From Floridanema evergladense (lineage in GTDB: Bacteria; Cyanobacteriota; Cyanobacteriia; Cyanobacteriales; Aerosakkonemataceae): a stretch of 64,000 nt of DNA. This document shows positions 33,073 to 41,765 of the stretch, one piece after another; positions within the stretch are counted from its first letter, which is position 1; the number at the start of each line of letters is the position of its first letter. Location of the stretch: assembly GCF_041929205.1 (NCBI RefSeq), contig NZ_JBHFNT010000075.1, one strand, 5' to 3'. The notes under the pieces were generated by a model. The model was not told the DNA's origin. It made no database searches and saw only the letters and a list, made by a program, of their open reading frames with translations. The position numbers and the translations under genes were made by a program.

Positions 33073-34629
33073 ATGGATACTCCCCACTACGACCTAATTA
33101 TTATTGGCACTGGTGCAGGTGGTGGCACTCTTGCTTATCGCCTTGCTCCCACTGGAAAGAAAATTTTAATCCTTGAAAGAGGTTCTTTTTTACCTCGTGA
33201 AAAAGCGAATTGGGACACAGTAGAAGTTGTTCAAAAAGACCGTTATCACACAAATGAAATTTGGTATGACCAAAAAGGACATTTAATTCATCCAGGTACG
33301 GGTTATTTTGTGGGTGGCAATACAAAAGTTTATGGTGGAGCACTTTTTCGCTGGCGCGATCGCGATTTTGAACAAGTCATTCACAAAGACGGAATTTCTC
33401 CAGAATGGCCTTTAAAATATCAAGATTTTGAACCTTATTACACAGAAGCAGAAAAGCTTTATCAAGTACATGGTAAGCGAGGTTTAGACCCAACAGAACC
33501 ACCAGCTAGTGAAGATTATTCTTTTCCTGCGATTCGCCACGAACCGCGCATTCAAGAAATTCACGATTCCTTAAAAAAAGAAGGTTTTCATCCATTTTAT
33601 TTGCCCTTAGCAATCAAATTAAATGAAGTTAATCGTCGGTTAAGCGATTGTATTCGTTGTAATACTTGCGATGGATTTCCTTGTCTATTAGATGGCAAAG
33701 CAGATGCAGATATAACTTGTATCCGTCCATCTGAGGGATATGAAAATGTGACACTACTAACGGAAGCAAAAGTAAAACGATTGCATACCAGTCCATCTGG
33801 TAAAGAAGTAACTTCTGTAGAAGTTGAAATTAATGGAGAAACTCAGTTTTTTTCTAGTGATATTGTCGTAGTTTCTTGTGGGGCAATTAATTCCGCAGCT
33901 TTATTACTCCGTTCTGCTAACGATCGCCATCCTCACGGATTAGCCAACAGTTCCGATCAAGTAGGACGTAATTTCATGAAACACCAAAATGGTGCGATTA
34001 TTGGAGTTAGTACCAAACCTAATTTAACTTCTTTTCAAAAAACATTAGCAGTTAATGATTTTTATTGGGGTGATGAAGATTTTGATTATCCAATGGGGCA
34101 CGTCCAACTGTTAGGAAAAGTTAATGCAGACATGATTGCTCAAGAGTCGCCCTCAGTACTGGGAATTTCATTTCAAGAAAAGCATACATTTGAAGCGATC
34201 GCATCTCATTCAATAGACTGGTGGTTAACAGCTGAAGACTTACCAGACCCCAATAATCGAGTCACACTTCGCGGAGATTCTATTCAACTAAGTTACACAG
34301 AAAATAACACCACAGCTTACAATCGACTGCTGCAACGTTGGATACAAATCCTTAAAACAATTGGTTGTGGCGATCGGATTATTCCCTGCTCTTTTTATTT
34401 TCGTAAAAAGCTACCTTTGCAAGGAGTAGCTCATCAATGCGGCACCTGTCGCTTCGGTACAGATCCGACTACTTCAGTTTTAGATTTGAATTGTCGCACT
34501 CACGATGTTGACAATTTGTACGTAGTAGATAGCAGCTTTTTCCGTTCTAGTGCTGCTGTTAATCCCACACTGACAATTATCGCTAATGCTCTCCGAGTCG
34601 GAGATCGCCTAATTGAACGACTCAATTAA
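33073..34629 (+). CDS. GMC oxidoreductase 2, with Cys cluster
   Basis: 518 residues, very similar to the copy at 5031-6596. FAD motif GTGAGGG (residues 12-18); cluster CIRCNTCDGFPC with Cys193, 196, 199 and 204; active-site end GVAHQCGTCRFG and NPTLTIIANALRVGDRLI. A strong AGGAG lies before the ATG. An 18-bp terminator follows, and a DM13 gene faces it from the other strand. Substrate unknown. The neighbours NDH-2, DoxX and the cox genes suggest that its electrons enter the quinone pool or a periplasmic carrier. Confidence 0.92.
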   Translation: MDTPHYDLIIIGTGAGGGTLAYRLAPTGKKILILERGSFLPREKANWDTVEVVQKDRYHTNEIWYDQKGHLIHPGTGYFVGGNTKVYGGALFRWRDRDFEQVIHKDGISPEWPLKYQDFEPYYTEAEKLYQVHGKRGLDPTEPPASEDYSFPAIRHEPRIQEIHDSLKKEGFHPFYLPLAIKLNEVNRRLSDCIRCNTCDGFPCLLDGKADADITCIRPSEGYENVTLLTEAKVKRLHTSPSGKEVTSVEVEINGETQFFSSDIVVVSCGAINSAALLLRSANDRHPHGLANSSDQVGRNFMKHQNGAIIGVSTKPNLTSFQKTLAVNDFYWGDEDFDYPMGHVQLLGKVNADMIAQESPSVLGISFQEKHTFEAIASHSIDWWLTAEDLPDPNNRVTLRGDSIQLSYTENNTTAYNRLLQRWIQILKTIGCGDRIIPCSFYFRKKLPLQGVAHQCGTCRFGTDPTTSVLDLNCRTHDVDNLYVVDSSFFRSSAAVNPTLTIIANALRVGDRLIERLN

Positions 34630-34648
34630 TTCAAAAGCAAATAAAACT

Positions 34649-34700
34649 ATAAAAGTAAGCCTTTCTTAAGTGCGATCGCTCCAGAAAGGCTTACTTTTAT
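34649..34700. terminator. Bidirectional terminator between GMC2 and DM13
   Basis: ATAAAAGTAAGCCTTTCT (34649-34666) pairs perfectly with AGAAAGGCTTACTTTTAT (34683-34700). The arms supply T-rich 3' tails in both directions, fitting the two convergent genes. Confidence 0.85.
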
Positions 34701-34711
34701 ATTTATCCGAT

Positions 34712-34802
34712 TAATACTAACTCTCTGTAAAATTGCACCTTAATCATAGCCCCTCCCTGTGGACGGGGAGGGGTTTGGGGTGGGGTTAGAGAATTGGTAT
34801 AA
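34712..34802. repeat. Palindromic repeat related to 7694-7802
   Basis: Begins TAATACTAACTCTCTGTAAAATTGC and ends GAGAATTGGTATAA; the core CCCTCCCTGTGGACGGGGAGGG is the complement-like form of the core at 7735-7765. Imperfect terminal inverted repeats; non-coding. Confidence 0.7.
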
Positions 34803-34860
34803 CAGCAAAAAAAATAGATTTTAGAGCCAAAATTGCCACCCTAAAACCTATTTTTTAATC

Positions 34861-35361
34861 CTATTTAGCGCTGGCAGTACTATTAGAACGAAGCGGCGCA
34901 TAACCAAAAGTAGCATTAGCCATACGGCACCAGATAACCACAGATTTAAAAGAATTCAAATTAACTGTATCAGGAATTGGATAGCGTTGAGCACCTGTGT
35001 AACTGCGTAAACGACCTAAATTGATTACCCTTCCTTGATTTTGATATGATTGTGGTGGTTTTTCTACAGTATCTAAAAGTACGTGCAAATCCGGGCCTTG
35101 ATCGCTAGTACTAAAAGCTCCATCAATCTCTAAAAAGCGTTGCCCATTTTCTCTTACAATCCGAACTGCTCCAGTAGTAGGCTTTTCCGCAGCTACAAAG
35201 GTACCAGATTTAAGAGCTACAGCCCGATTTTGTGCCACTAATTCAACACTTGATGTTGTTTGAGAAGGTAAATTAGTTAATAATTCTGTTGCATAGCTGG
35301 AAATTGGTGCAGTACCAATTAATAGAGTAGTACCAAATAACAACCATTGATTCAGTTTCAT
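34861..35361 (-). CDS. Exported DM13-domain protein 2
   Basis: 166 residues with start at MKLNQWLL (35361), preceded by GAGG, in preference to the ATG at 35376. Signal peptide: WLLFGTTLLIGTAPISSYA. DM13 domain follows: SGTFVAAEKPTTGAVRI, GPDLHVLLD and SVVIWCRMANATFGYA with the single conserved Cys. It is a paralogue of the protein at 4530 and, like it, is next to a GMC oxidoreductase, though here convergent. Probable periplasmic redox function (proposed for the family, not shown). Confidence 0.87.
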   Translation of the reverse strand: MKLNQWLLFGTTLLIGTAPISSYATELLTNLPSQTTSSVELVAQNRAVALKSGTFVAAEKPTTGAVRIVRENGQRFLEIDGAFSTSDQGPDLHVLLDTVEKPPQSYQNQGRVINLGRLRSYTGAQRYPIPDTVNLNSFKSVVIWCRMANATFGYAPLRSNSTASAK

Positions 35362-35721
35362 TGTTTCTATCCTCATGTAAATAATTAAGTAAGTTTTGTT
35401 GAATCTTCAAACTTATCTTGATAACTATTGTGGGCGAAACCAACTAAGAAAAAATGATTATTTGTTAAGAAATTATTCTAGAATTATGAGATAAAGCTGA
35501 GATTACTTTAATATAACTCTCAGACAGAACTCTCAGCATTTTCTCATTTCAAACTCAAAGTAAATTAGGATTTAGCTACTACAATCCAAATGCTTAATCA
35601 TAATCATGCCAATGGAATTGATACTTCAACCAAATGGTGGTACACTTCTTGAATACTCGATCGAAATAATGACTGTTTAGATAGTTTACTTAACTATTGC
35701 AGCAAAGGAGTAGATATTAAA
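35362..35721. promoter_or_regulatory. Divergent promoter region, DM13-2 and OmpR regulator
   Basis: 360 bp of AT-rich DNA between divergent genes; AAAGGAG (35703-35709) is the regulator's ribosome binding site. The run of near-repeats CTCTCAG (35517-35541) could be a binding site. No gene is seen. Confidence 0.4.
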
Positions 35722-36402
35722 ATGACTACAACTGCACACATTCTCTTAGTCGAAGATGAAGTTAAATTGGCTCGGTTTGTAGAATTGGAACTGAGTAGCG
35801 AAGGCTATCAGATAAGTGTAGCGCACGATGGAATTGCGGGATTGACTTTAGCAAGAGAGTCATCCCCAGATTTGGCTATTTTGGATTGGATGCTACCAGG
35901 ATTACCGGGATTAGAATTATGTCGCAGACTTCGAGCTACAGGCAACAAGTTACCTGTAATTTTGTTGACAGCTAAGGATGAAGTAAGCGATCGCGTCGCT
36001 GGCTTAGATGCTGGAGCCGATGACTATGTGGTTAAACCTTTTAGTATTGAAGAACTATTAGCCAGAGTTCGCGCTCATTTACGTCGCACTCAAGAACCAA
36101 ATTTGGATATTTTGCAGTTTGAAGAGTTAACCTTAAATCGGAAAACTCGTGAAGTTAAACGCAAAGAAAGAGCGGTTGATTTAACTGCTAAAGAATTTGA
36201 TTTGTTAGAGTATTTATTGAACCATCCTCGTCAGGTATATACTCGCGATCAAATATTAGAAAATGTCTGGGGTTATGACTTCATGGGAGATTCTAATATT
36301 ATTGAAGTTTATGTCCGGTATTTACGCCTAAAATTAGAAGCAAATAATGAAAAGCGTTTAATTCATACAGTGCGTGGCGTAGGCTACGTATTACGAGAAT
36401 AG
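35722..36402 (+). CDS. OmpR/PhoB-family response regulator
   Basis: 226 residues. Receiver: VEDEVKL acidic pair, phospho-Asp in AILDWMLPG, LLTAKDE and VVKPFSIEELLARVRAHLRR. Winged helix: VDLTAKEFDLLEYLLNHP and DSNIIEVYVRYLRLKLE, HTVRGVGYVL. It resembles cyanobacterial RppA/ManR-type regulators. Its kinase should follow but only the last part of one remains (36421-36609), so phosphorylation must come from another kinase. It may control the divergent DM13 gene or the cox genes downstream; this is inference. Confidence 0.93.
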   Translation: MTTTAHILLVEDEVKLARFVELELSSEGYQISVAHDGIAGLTLARESSPDLAILDWMLPGLPGLELCRRLRATGNKLPVILLTAKDEVSDRVAGLDAGADDYVVKPFSIEELLARVRAHLRRTQEPNLDILQFEELTLNRKTREVKRKERAVDLTAKEFDLLEYLLNHPRQVYTRDQILENVWGYDFMGDSNIIEVYVRYLRLKLEANNEKRLIHTVRGVGYVLRE

Positions 36403-36420
36403 TAAGTGCTCTATATGTAA

Positions 36421-36609
36421 TACATAAGTACTTTCAACAAAAAAATTAAGACTTACCGCACTGGCGCTCTAGTGGAAGTTCCCGTTTCGACTTTAGGGTT
36501 AGGGTTGGCAATTGCTAGTGCGATCGCCCGAACACACAATGGTATTTTGCAAGTTCATAGCGAGTTAGGTAAAAGTATATTTACGCTTCGTCTCCCTTTA
36601 TCTCAGTAG
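36421..36609 (+). pseudogene. C-terminal remnant of a histidine kinase
   Basis: Open frame without a start codon. Its second half, STLGLGLAIASAIARTHNG and ILQVHSELGKSIFTLRLPL, is the G2 box and last strands of a HATPase domain. The first 20 codons have no kinase similarity. Everything before the G2 box has been deleted. The position just after the OmpR regulator marks it as the lost cognate kinase. The rest of the gap to 36851 shows nothing recognisable. Confidence 0.8.
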
Positions 36610-36851
36610 AATTATTTGACAACTAAATTCCCATCATCTAAAATCCGATCAACTATTTGAAAAAAATCTTCTCTCTTTAGAGAGATTTTGTAAAACAAGA
36701 AATGAAGTTACCCTCCTAACAGGAACTCTTGAAACTCAGGAATATAGCTGCTATGTCTATTCAACCCTTTTAGATACCACCTAAAAAAGTTTAATTGTCC
36801 ACATAATTTCTCAGTACTATCCCTATTTCACTGTTACATTTCTGAAAACCT

Positions 36852-37349
36852 GTGTTTAAGTATCTTCCGCCTCTCAACGAGCATAATCTTCCCTATCCCG
36901 ATACTATTCATCCGATTGTAGTGCATTTTGTAATAGCGATGGTGCTGTTTGCAGTGTTTTGCGATCTTTTGGGATATTTCACAAAAAACCCCAAATTGTA
37001 TGAAGTCAGTTGGTGGAACCTCGCATTTGCCACAGTCTCGATCTTCATTTCCATTATTTTTGGACAAATCGAAGCAGGTCTGGCAGAACCATACAGCGCA
37101 TCCGTTGCGACGCTAAATGTCCATACAATCTTGGGTTGGTCGCTCTCAGGAATACTGGCAATAATCACCGCATGGCGTTATGTAATTCGGTTGCAAGAAA
37201 GACCACAGTTACCCATTCCTTATCTAGCAGCGAGCATACTGCTATTTGGCTTAGTTTGTGTTCAGTCATACCTGGGTAGTTTACTCGTGTGGGTCTATGG
37301 CTTGCATACAATTCCAGTCGTAGATGCAATCAGAGGAGGTCTGTCATGA
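36852..37349 (+). CDS. DUF2231 membrane protein 1
   Basis: 165 residues and four membrane helices. PDTIHPIVVHFVIAMVLFAVF is the family's HPxxVHF motif in helix 1; a second His lies in LNVHTILGW, so a heme could be held by the His residues (family idea, unproven). The ATG codon of the next gene overlaps its stop (ATGA, 37346-37349). First gene of the row DUF2231-DUF2231-coxB-coxA-coxC. Confidence 0.85.
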   Translation: MFKYLPPLNEHNLPYPDTIHPIVVHFVIAMVLFAVFCDLLGYFTKNPKLYEVSWWNLAFATVSIFISIIFGQIEAGLAEPYSASVATLNVHTILGWSLSGILAIITAWRYVIRLQERPQLPIPYLAASILLFGLVCVQSYLGSLLVWVYGLHTIPVVDAIRGGLS

Positions 37350-37942
37350 ATCCAGACTTACTTAAAGAGTGGAGTAGTTTGGGAGCTAATGGCTTACCCT
37401 ATCAAATTCCCATTCATCCCAATTTAGTGCATCTAACGTTAGGGTTATTTATTGTGGCGATCGCCTTTGACATTGTAGGCGCACTATTCCCCCTAGACAA
37501 AGCAGTATTTAAATATCTGGCTATTCCTGTTACTCGCTCCGCACTATTTGATGTCGGTTGGTATAACCTACTGGCATCCGCAATTATTACCTTTTTTACG
37601 GTTATGGCGGGTTTGTTTGAAGTTTCTTTAGCAGTACCGCTTGCCGATGTTACCAGCGCCTGGGGATTTCATGCGCTAGAAACGATGATTCTACATGGTG
37701 TAGGCGGAGTGCTAATTTTAACCTTGATTGTGGGAATGACCGTTTGGCGAGGCTTTCAACGCTATCAATGGCGCAAAGACATGGCAAGACAAGTGCAGTG
37801 GAGTTATCTTGCTGCTGGTTTATTTGTGTTTGCTCTGATGTTTGTGCAAGGAACGCTAGGCGCACATTTGGGTGCTGAGTTCGGCATTCACGTTACAGCA
37901 GATCAAATACTCCGTTTAGGTGAAAGTCCCAATCAGCTTTAG
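37346..37942 (+). CDS. DUF2231 membrane protein 2
   Basis: 198 residues from MNPDLLKEW, preceded by GAGGAGGT. The frame is open further upstream inside the preceding gene, but the SD and ATGA coupling decide for 37346. Motifs IHPNLVHLTLGLFIVAI and FHALETMILHG parallel the first paralogue, with His in helices 1 and 3. Four to five helices. The pair probably forms a heterodimeric membrane complex, perhaps a quinol- or heme-linked part of the oxidase encoded downstream (inference). Confidence 0.85.
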   Translation: MNPDLLKEWSSLGANGLPYQIPIHPNLVHLTLGLFIVAIAFDIVGALFPLDKAVFKYLAIPVTRSALFDVGWYNLLASAIITFFTVMAGLFEVSLAVPLADVTSAWGFHALETMILHGVGGVLILTLIVGMTVWRGFQRYQWRKDMARQVQWSYLAAGLFVFALMFVQGTLGAHLGAEFGIHVTADQILRLGESPNQL

Positions 37943-38034
37943 AAGGGAGATGGGGGGATGGGGAGATGGGGAGATGGGGAGAGATCTAGAACTAAAAACT
38001 CCCCCTACCCCCCTACCTCCCCATTCCCCCACTT
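37943..38034. repeat. Minisatellite hairpin before coxB
   Basis: G-rich units GGGGAGATG repeated, then a short GATCTAGAACTAAAAACT loop, then C-rich units (CCCCTACC). First of four such elements in the cox region. Confidence 0.8.
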
Positions 38035-38081
38035 CTTCTCAGTTCCCACTCTACCTTTGATGTTTAATCGATCGCTCTTTT

Positions 38082-39050
38082 ATGATGAAACTTCGCGCAA
38101 TTCTCGTAATGACGATTTATGCCATCCTGGTGACAATGGCTAGTTTCTGGATGGCAAAGCAATCCTATTCTTGGTTTCCCCCAGAAGCATCAGCTGAAGC
38201 AAAGCTGCTAGATGATTTATTCAGTCTCTTTACTGGGTTAGGCACATTCATTTATTTAGGTGTGATCGGTCCTTTCCTTTACTCGTTGCTCTTTCATCGA
38301 GCTAGTAAGTACGATATGAGCGATGGGCCTCCGATCGAAGGTAATACTTGGTTGGAGATTGTCTGGACGGCAGTACCATTAGTTTTGGTGCTAACGCTTT
38401 CCTTTGTTAGCTATCGTACTTACGAAAAAATGGCAGTGCGAGGCCCAATGGAACTGGTGCATTTGCATTTGCCCCAGATGATGCAACCTGCTTACGCTGA
38501 ACCATTTGATAGCACGCCTCAGCAAGAGATTCAGAAGGCAGCCCAAACTGCTCCTATTGAGCAAATTGACGTAAATGTAAAACAATGGGCATGGGTTTTC
38601 CATTATCCAGAACAGGATGTTACCAGCACAGAGTTGCATTTACCAGTCGATCGCCGCGTGCGGTTCAGGTTGCGATCGGAAGATGTATTACATGGCTTTT
38701 ATATTCCCGCATTTCGTCTCAAACAAGATGTGGTTCCCAATCACGATATTGATTTTGAACTAACTCCGGTAAAAACCGGAACCTATCGCTTGCGCGATTC
38801 TATGTTCAGCGGAACTTACTTTGCGGCAAATCAGGCAGATGTAGTGGTTCAGCCATTCAACGAGTATCAACAGTGGCTTGCCGATGCTGCTGCTCAATCT
38901 CCCACTCCTGCCTTTAATCAAGCTGCTTTTGAGTATAGCCATACAACAAGTTCCGAAGGCGCAACCAAAGACAAAGTAGCCGTTCGCGGTTGGGACACCA
39001 TTCCGCCTGCACCACCGCCTATAGTGAATTATGCCCCAAAGAAGAGGTAG
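38082..39050 (+). CDS. Cytochrome oxidase subunit II without CuA site
   Basis: 322 residues: three hydrophobic segments near the N-terminus (5-22, 50-70, 90-110) and a periplasmic cupredoxin domain (about 160-262). The segment that should hold the CuA cysteines reads RDSMFSGTYFAANQADVVV (238-256), with no Cys. Subunit II of cyanobacterial ARTO (alternative respiratory terminal oxidase, second cta set) likewise lacks CuA, so electrons probably come from quinol rather than cytochrome c. About 40 extra residues (121-160) join the membrane part to the domain. Confidence 0.9.
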   Translation: MMKLRAILVMTIYAILVTMASFWMAKQSYSWFPPEASAEAKLLDDLFSLFTGLGTFIYLGVIGPFLYSLLFHRASKYDMSDGPPIEGNTWLEIVWTAVPLVLVLTLSFVSYRTYEKMAVRGPMELVHLHLPQMMQPAYAEPFDSTPQQEIQKAAQTAPIEQIDVNVKQWAWVFHYPEQDVTSTELHLPVDRRVRFRLRSEDVLHGFYIPAFRLKQDVVPNHDIDFELTPVKTGTYRLRDSMFSGTYFAANQADVVVQPFNEYQQWLADAAAQSPTPAFNQAAFEYSHTTSSEGATKDKVAVRGWDTIPPAPPPIVNYAPKKR

Positions 39051-39184
39051 GGGGATGAAGAGGTGGGGGGGTGGGGAGGTAGGGGGCTGGGGGGAGTTTC
39101 TAGCGCTAGATCTCTCCCCATCTCCCCATCTCCCCATCTCCCCATCTCCCCACCTCTTCCCAGTCCCCAGTCCCCAGTCCCCAG
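39051..39184. repeat. Minisatellite hairpin between coxB and coxA
   Basis: G-rich arm (GGTGGGGGG, GGTAGGGGG), loop TAGCGCTAGATC, C-rich arm with five TCTCCCCA units and then CCCAGTC heptamers up to ten bases before the coxA ATG. It replaces the usual leader of coxA, which therefore has no clear Shine-Dalgarno. Confidence 0.82.
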
Positions 39185-39193
39185 TAGCAAACT

Positions 39194-40894
39194 ATGACTA
39201 ACATTTCTCTTGAACCGATCGAACTCGTTCGCGGACAGCCTTACCCTGGTGCCCCGGACAACTGGAAACGCTTTTTTACCTTTAGCACCGATCACAAAGT
39301 CATTGGCATTCAATACATTGTCACATCGTTCTTCTTTTTCCTGATCGGTGGCACCTTATCGATGGTGATGCGGGGCGAACTGATTACTCCTGATGCTGAT
39401 TTGGTCGATCGCACAGTCTATAATGCACTGTTCACGATGCACGGCTCGATTATGCTGTTCTTGTGGACATTCCCCGTTTTAGTAGGTCTAGGAAATTATC
39501 TGGTGCCGCTGATGATCGGCGCAAGAGATATGGCATTTCCGCGACTAAATGCCGTTTCCTTCTGGATGATTCCGGTTGTGGGAATCCTCATGCTTGCCAG
39601 TTTCTTCGTCCCAGGCGGCCCTTCACAGTCAGGATGGTGGGCATATCCGCCTGTCAGTATCCAAAATCCTACGGGAAATTTGATTAACGGGCAAGTGTTG
39701 TGGATTTTGGCAGTCGCTATTTCTGGTGTGTCTTCGATTATGGGTGGGGTGAACTTTGTTACCACCATTTTTCGGATGCGAGCACCGGGAATGACTTGGT
39801 TTAAAACTCCTGCCTTTGTTTGGTCAGTGTTAGCAGCACAGTTAATTCAATTGTATGGGCTGCCTGCGTTGACTGGAGGTGCGGTGATGCTGTTGCTAGA
39901 TATTACGATCGGCACCAGTTTCTTTGCCCCAGAACGAGGCGGCAACCCTATTCTATATCAACACTTTTTCTGGTTTTATTCCCATCCAGCAGTTTATGTG
40001 ATGGTTTTACCAGCGTTTGGGATATTTTCGGAAGTTTTACCCGTTCATGCCCGTAAACCCCTATTTGGCTATCGGGTGATTGCCGCATCGTCTATCCTTA
40101 TCACAATTATCAGCGGAGCAGTATGGGTACACCACATGTTTGCCAGTGCTACTCCCGGTTGGATGCGGATGTTTTTCATGGTGACTACGATGCTGGTAGC
40201 TATTCCTTCTGGCATCAAAGTGTTTGGTTGGGTGGCAACAATTTGGGGTGGTAAGATTCGCTTTACAACACCGATGTTATTTGCCTTGGGTGGCATTAGT
40301 AATTGGTTGTTTGCTGGCATCACGGGGATTTTCTTGGGTTCGGTACCGATCGATATTCACGTCAACAACACTTACTTTGTAGTTGGGCACTTTCATTATG
40401 TGCTGTATGGCGCGATCGTCATGGGTATCTATGCCGCAATTTATCACTGGTTTCCCAAAATGACCGGACGTATGTATTACGAAGGTTTGGGCAAATTACA
40501 CTTTGCTTTAACCTACCTGGGAACAGCGTTAACCTTCTTACCCATGCACCCGGCAGGATTAATGGGAATGCCCCGTCGGGTCGCCTCTTATGACCTAGAA
40601 TTTGCTTACTGGAATGTAATCGCCAGTATTGGTGGTTTTCTGTTGGGGCTGTCCACGCTACCCTTTATTCTCAACATGGTAAGCTCTTGGATTCAGGGTG
40701 AGAGAGTGGGCAATAATCCCTGGAGAGCTTATGGTTTAGAGTGGCTGACCTCTTCACCACCCACAGTAGAAAACTTTGAAGAAACGCCTGTTGTGATTTC
40801 CCGTCCCTACGGCTACGGTAGCAACGAACCTTTGGTTGAGAATGTTCCTAATCCAGGGTTGACTGAAATTTTAGGGGTTAGGGGTCAGGGGTAG
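39194..40894 (+). CDS. Cytochrome/quinol oxidase subunit I
   Basis: 566 residues with twelve membrane helices. Heme and copper ligands are visible: His83 in TMHGSIM (low-spin heme), YSHPAVY (262-268; CuB His and cross-linked Tyr), VWVHHMF (two CuB His) and VGHFHYVLYG (both heme His). The Glu of HPEVY is Ala and is preceded by Tyr-Ser, the A2-type K/D-channel variation of heme-copper oxidases. The last nine residues (EILGVRGQG) and the stop come from a minisatellite that starts at 40870. Confidence 0.95.
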   Translation: MTNISLEPIELVRGQPYPGAPDNWKRFFTFSTDHKVIGIQYIVTSFFFFLIGGTLSMVMRGELITPDADLVDRTVYNALFTMHGSIMLFLWTFPVLVGLGNYLVPLMIGARDMAFPRLNAVSFWMIPVVGILMLASFFVPGGPSQSGWWAYPPVSIQNPTGNLINGQVLWILAVAISGVSSIMGGVNFVTTIFRMRAPGMTWFKTPAFVWSVLAAQLIQLYGLPALTGGAVMLLLDITIGTSFFAPERGGNPILYQHFFWFYSHPAVYVMVLPAFGIFSEVLPVHARKPLFGYRVIAASSILITIISGAVWVHHMFASATPGWMRMFFMVTTMLVAIPSGIKVFGWVATIWGGKIRFTTPMLFALGGISNWLFAGITGIFLGSVPIDIHVNNTYFVVGHFHYVLYGAIVMGIYAAIYHWFPKMTGRMYYEGLGKLHFALTYLGTALTFLPMHPAGLMGMPRRVASYDLEFAYWNVIASIGGFLLGLSTLPFILNMVSSWIQGERVGNNPWRAYGLEWLTSSPPTVENFEETPVVISRPYGYGSNEPLVENVPNPGLTEILGVRGQG

Positions 40895-40949
40895 GGGGTA
40901 GGGAAGAAGAAAACTCCCTAACACCCAACACCTAACCCCTAACCCCTTC
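40870..40949. repeat. Minisatellite hairpin overlapping the coxA 3' end
   Basis: TTAGGGG units (40870-40911), loop GAAGAAGAAAACT, then CCTAACACC / CCTAACCCC units (40916-40946). Its first 25 bases code for the C-terminus and stop of CoxA. Confidence 0.85.
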
Positions 40950-40992
40950 TTTTGACTGATTTTCCTGAATCTTTTACTCAGGGGCAAAGATT

Positions 40993-41601
40993 ATGACAGT
41001 AGAAAGAACGATCGCACAAGAGGTTGAAGCTGAGGTTCGAGGACACCAAGAACACGACGCAGCAGGTAATAGCAAGTTTGGCTTTATCGTGTTTCTGCTG
41101 TCGGAAAGTATCATCTTCCTGAGTTTCTTTACAGGTTACATTGTCTACAAAACCACCACTCCTGACTGGTATCCACCAGGAGTGACTGGTTTGGAAACTA
41201 AAGACCCATTCATTAATACGATCGTCCTAGTATCCAGCAGTTTTGTCATCTACGTTGCCGAGCGATATTTACACGATCGAAAACTCTGGGGTTTTCGCCT
41301 TTTTCTGTTAGCTACGATGGCTATGGGTAGCTATTTCCTTTACGGACAAGCGATCGAATGGCGCAGTTTACCCTTTAACTATCAATCAGGTTTGTTCGGT
41401 GGCACGTTCTTTTTATTAACTGGATTTCATGGGTTGCACGTTCTCACGGGAATTTTGCTGCAAACATTGATGTTGGGGCGATCGTTCTTTCCCGGTAACT
41501 ATGACAACGGTTTCTTCGGTGTAGAAGCAACCTCTTTATTCTGGCACTTTGTCGATGTCATTTGGATCGTACTCTACACCCTGATTTATGTCTGGCAATG
41601 A
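40993..41601 (+). CDS. Cytochrome/quinol oxidase subunit III
   Basis: 202 residues and five membrane helices, the short form of subunit III typical of bacterial oxidases. Motifs: FLLSESIIFLSFFTGYIVY with the helix-III Glu, GFHGLHVLTGILLQTL, and FGVEATSLFWHFVDVIWI at the C-terminus. It completes the coxB-A-C set. Minisatellites occupy both flanks, so whether one mRNA covers all three genes must be tested. Confidence 0.94.
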   Translation: MTVERTIAQEVEAEVRGHQEHDAAGNSKFGFIVFLLSESIIFLSFFTGYIVYKTTTPDWYPPGVTGLETKDPFINTIVLVSSSFVIYVAERYLHDRKLWGFRLFLLATMAMGSYFLYGQAIEWRSLPFNYQSGLFGGTFFLLTGFHGLHVLTGILLQTLMLGRSFFPGNYDNGFFGVEATSLFWHFVDVIWIVLYTLIYVWQ

Positions 41602-41748
41602 GGGACTGGGGACTAGGGACTAGGTACTGGGTACTGGCAATTTCCCAACCCCTGAATCCAAGGGAACTTGAGAAATTCCCCAATCCCTAGTCCCCAGTCC
41701 CCAGTCCCCAGTCCCCAGTCCCCAGTACCTAGTCCCCAGTCCCCTTTC
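41602..41748. repeat. Minisatellite hairpin between coxC and GMC3
   Basis: GGGGACTAGGGACTAGG units, a spacer containing CCTGAATCCAAGGG, then about ten CCCCAGT heptamers (41690-41745). CCCCAGT is the classical STRR-type heptamer of filamentous cyanobacteria. Confidence 0.85.
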
Positions 41749-41765
41749 ATATTAGGAGGCTCATA

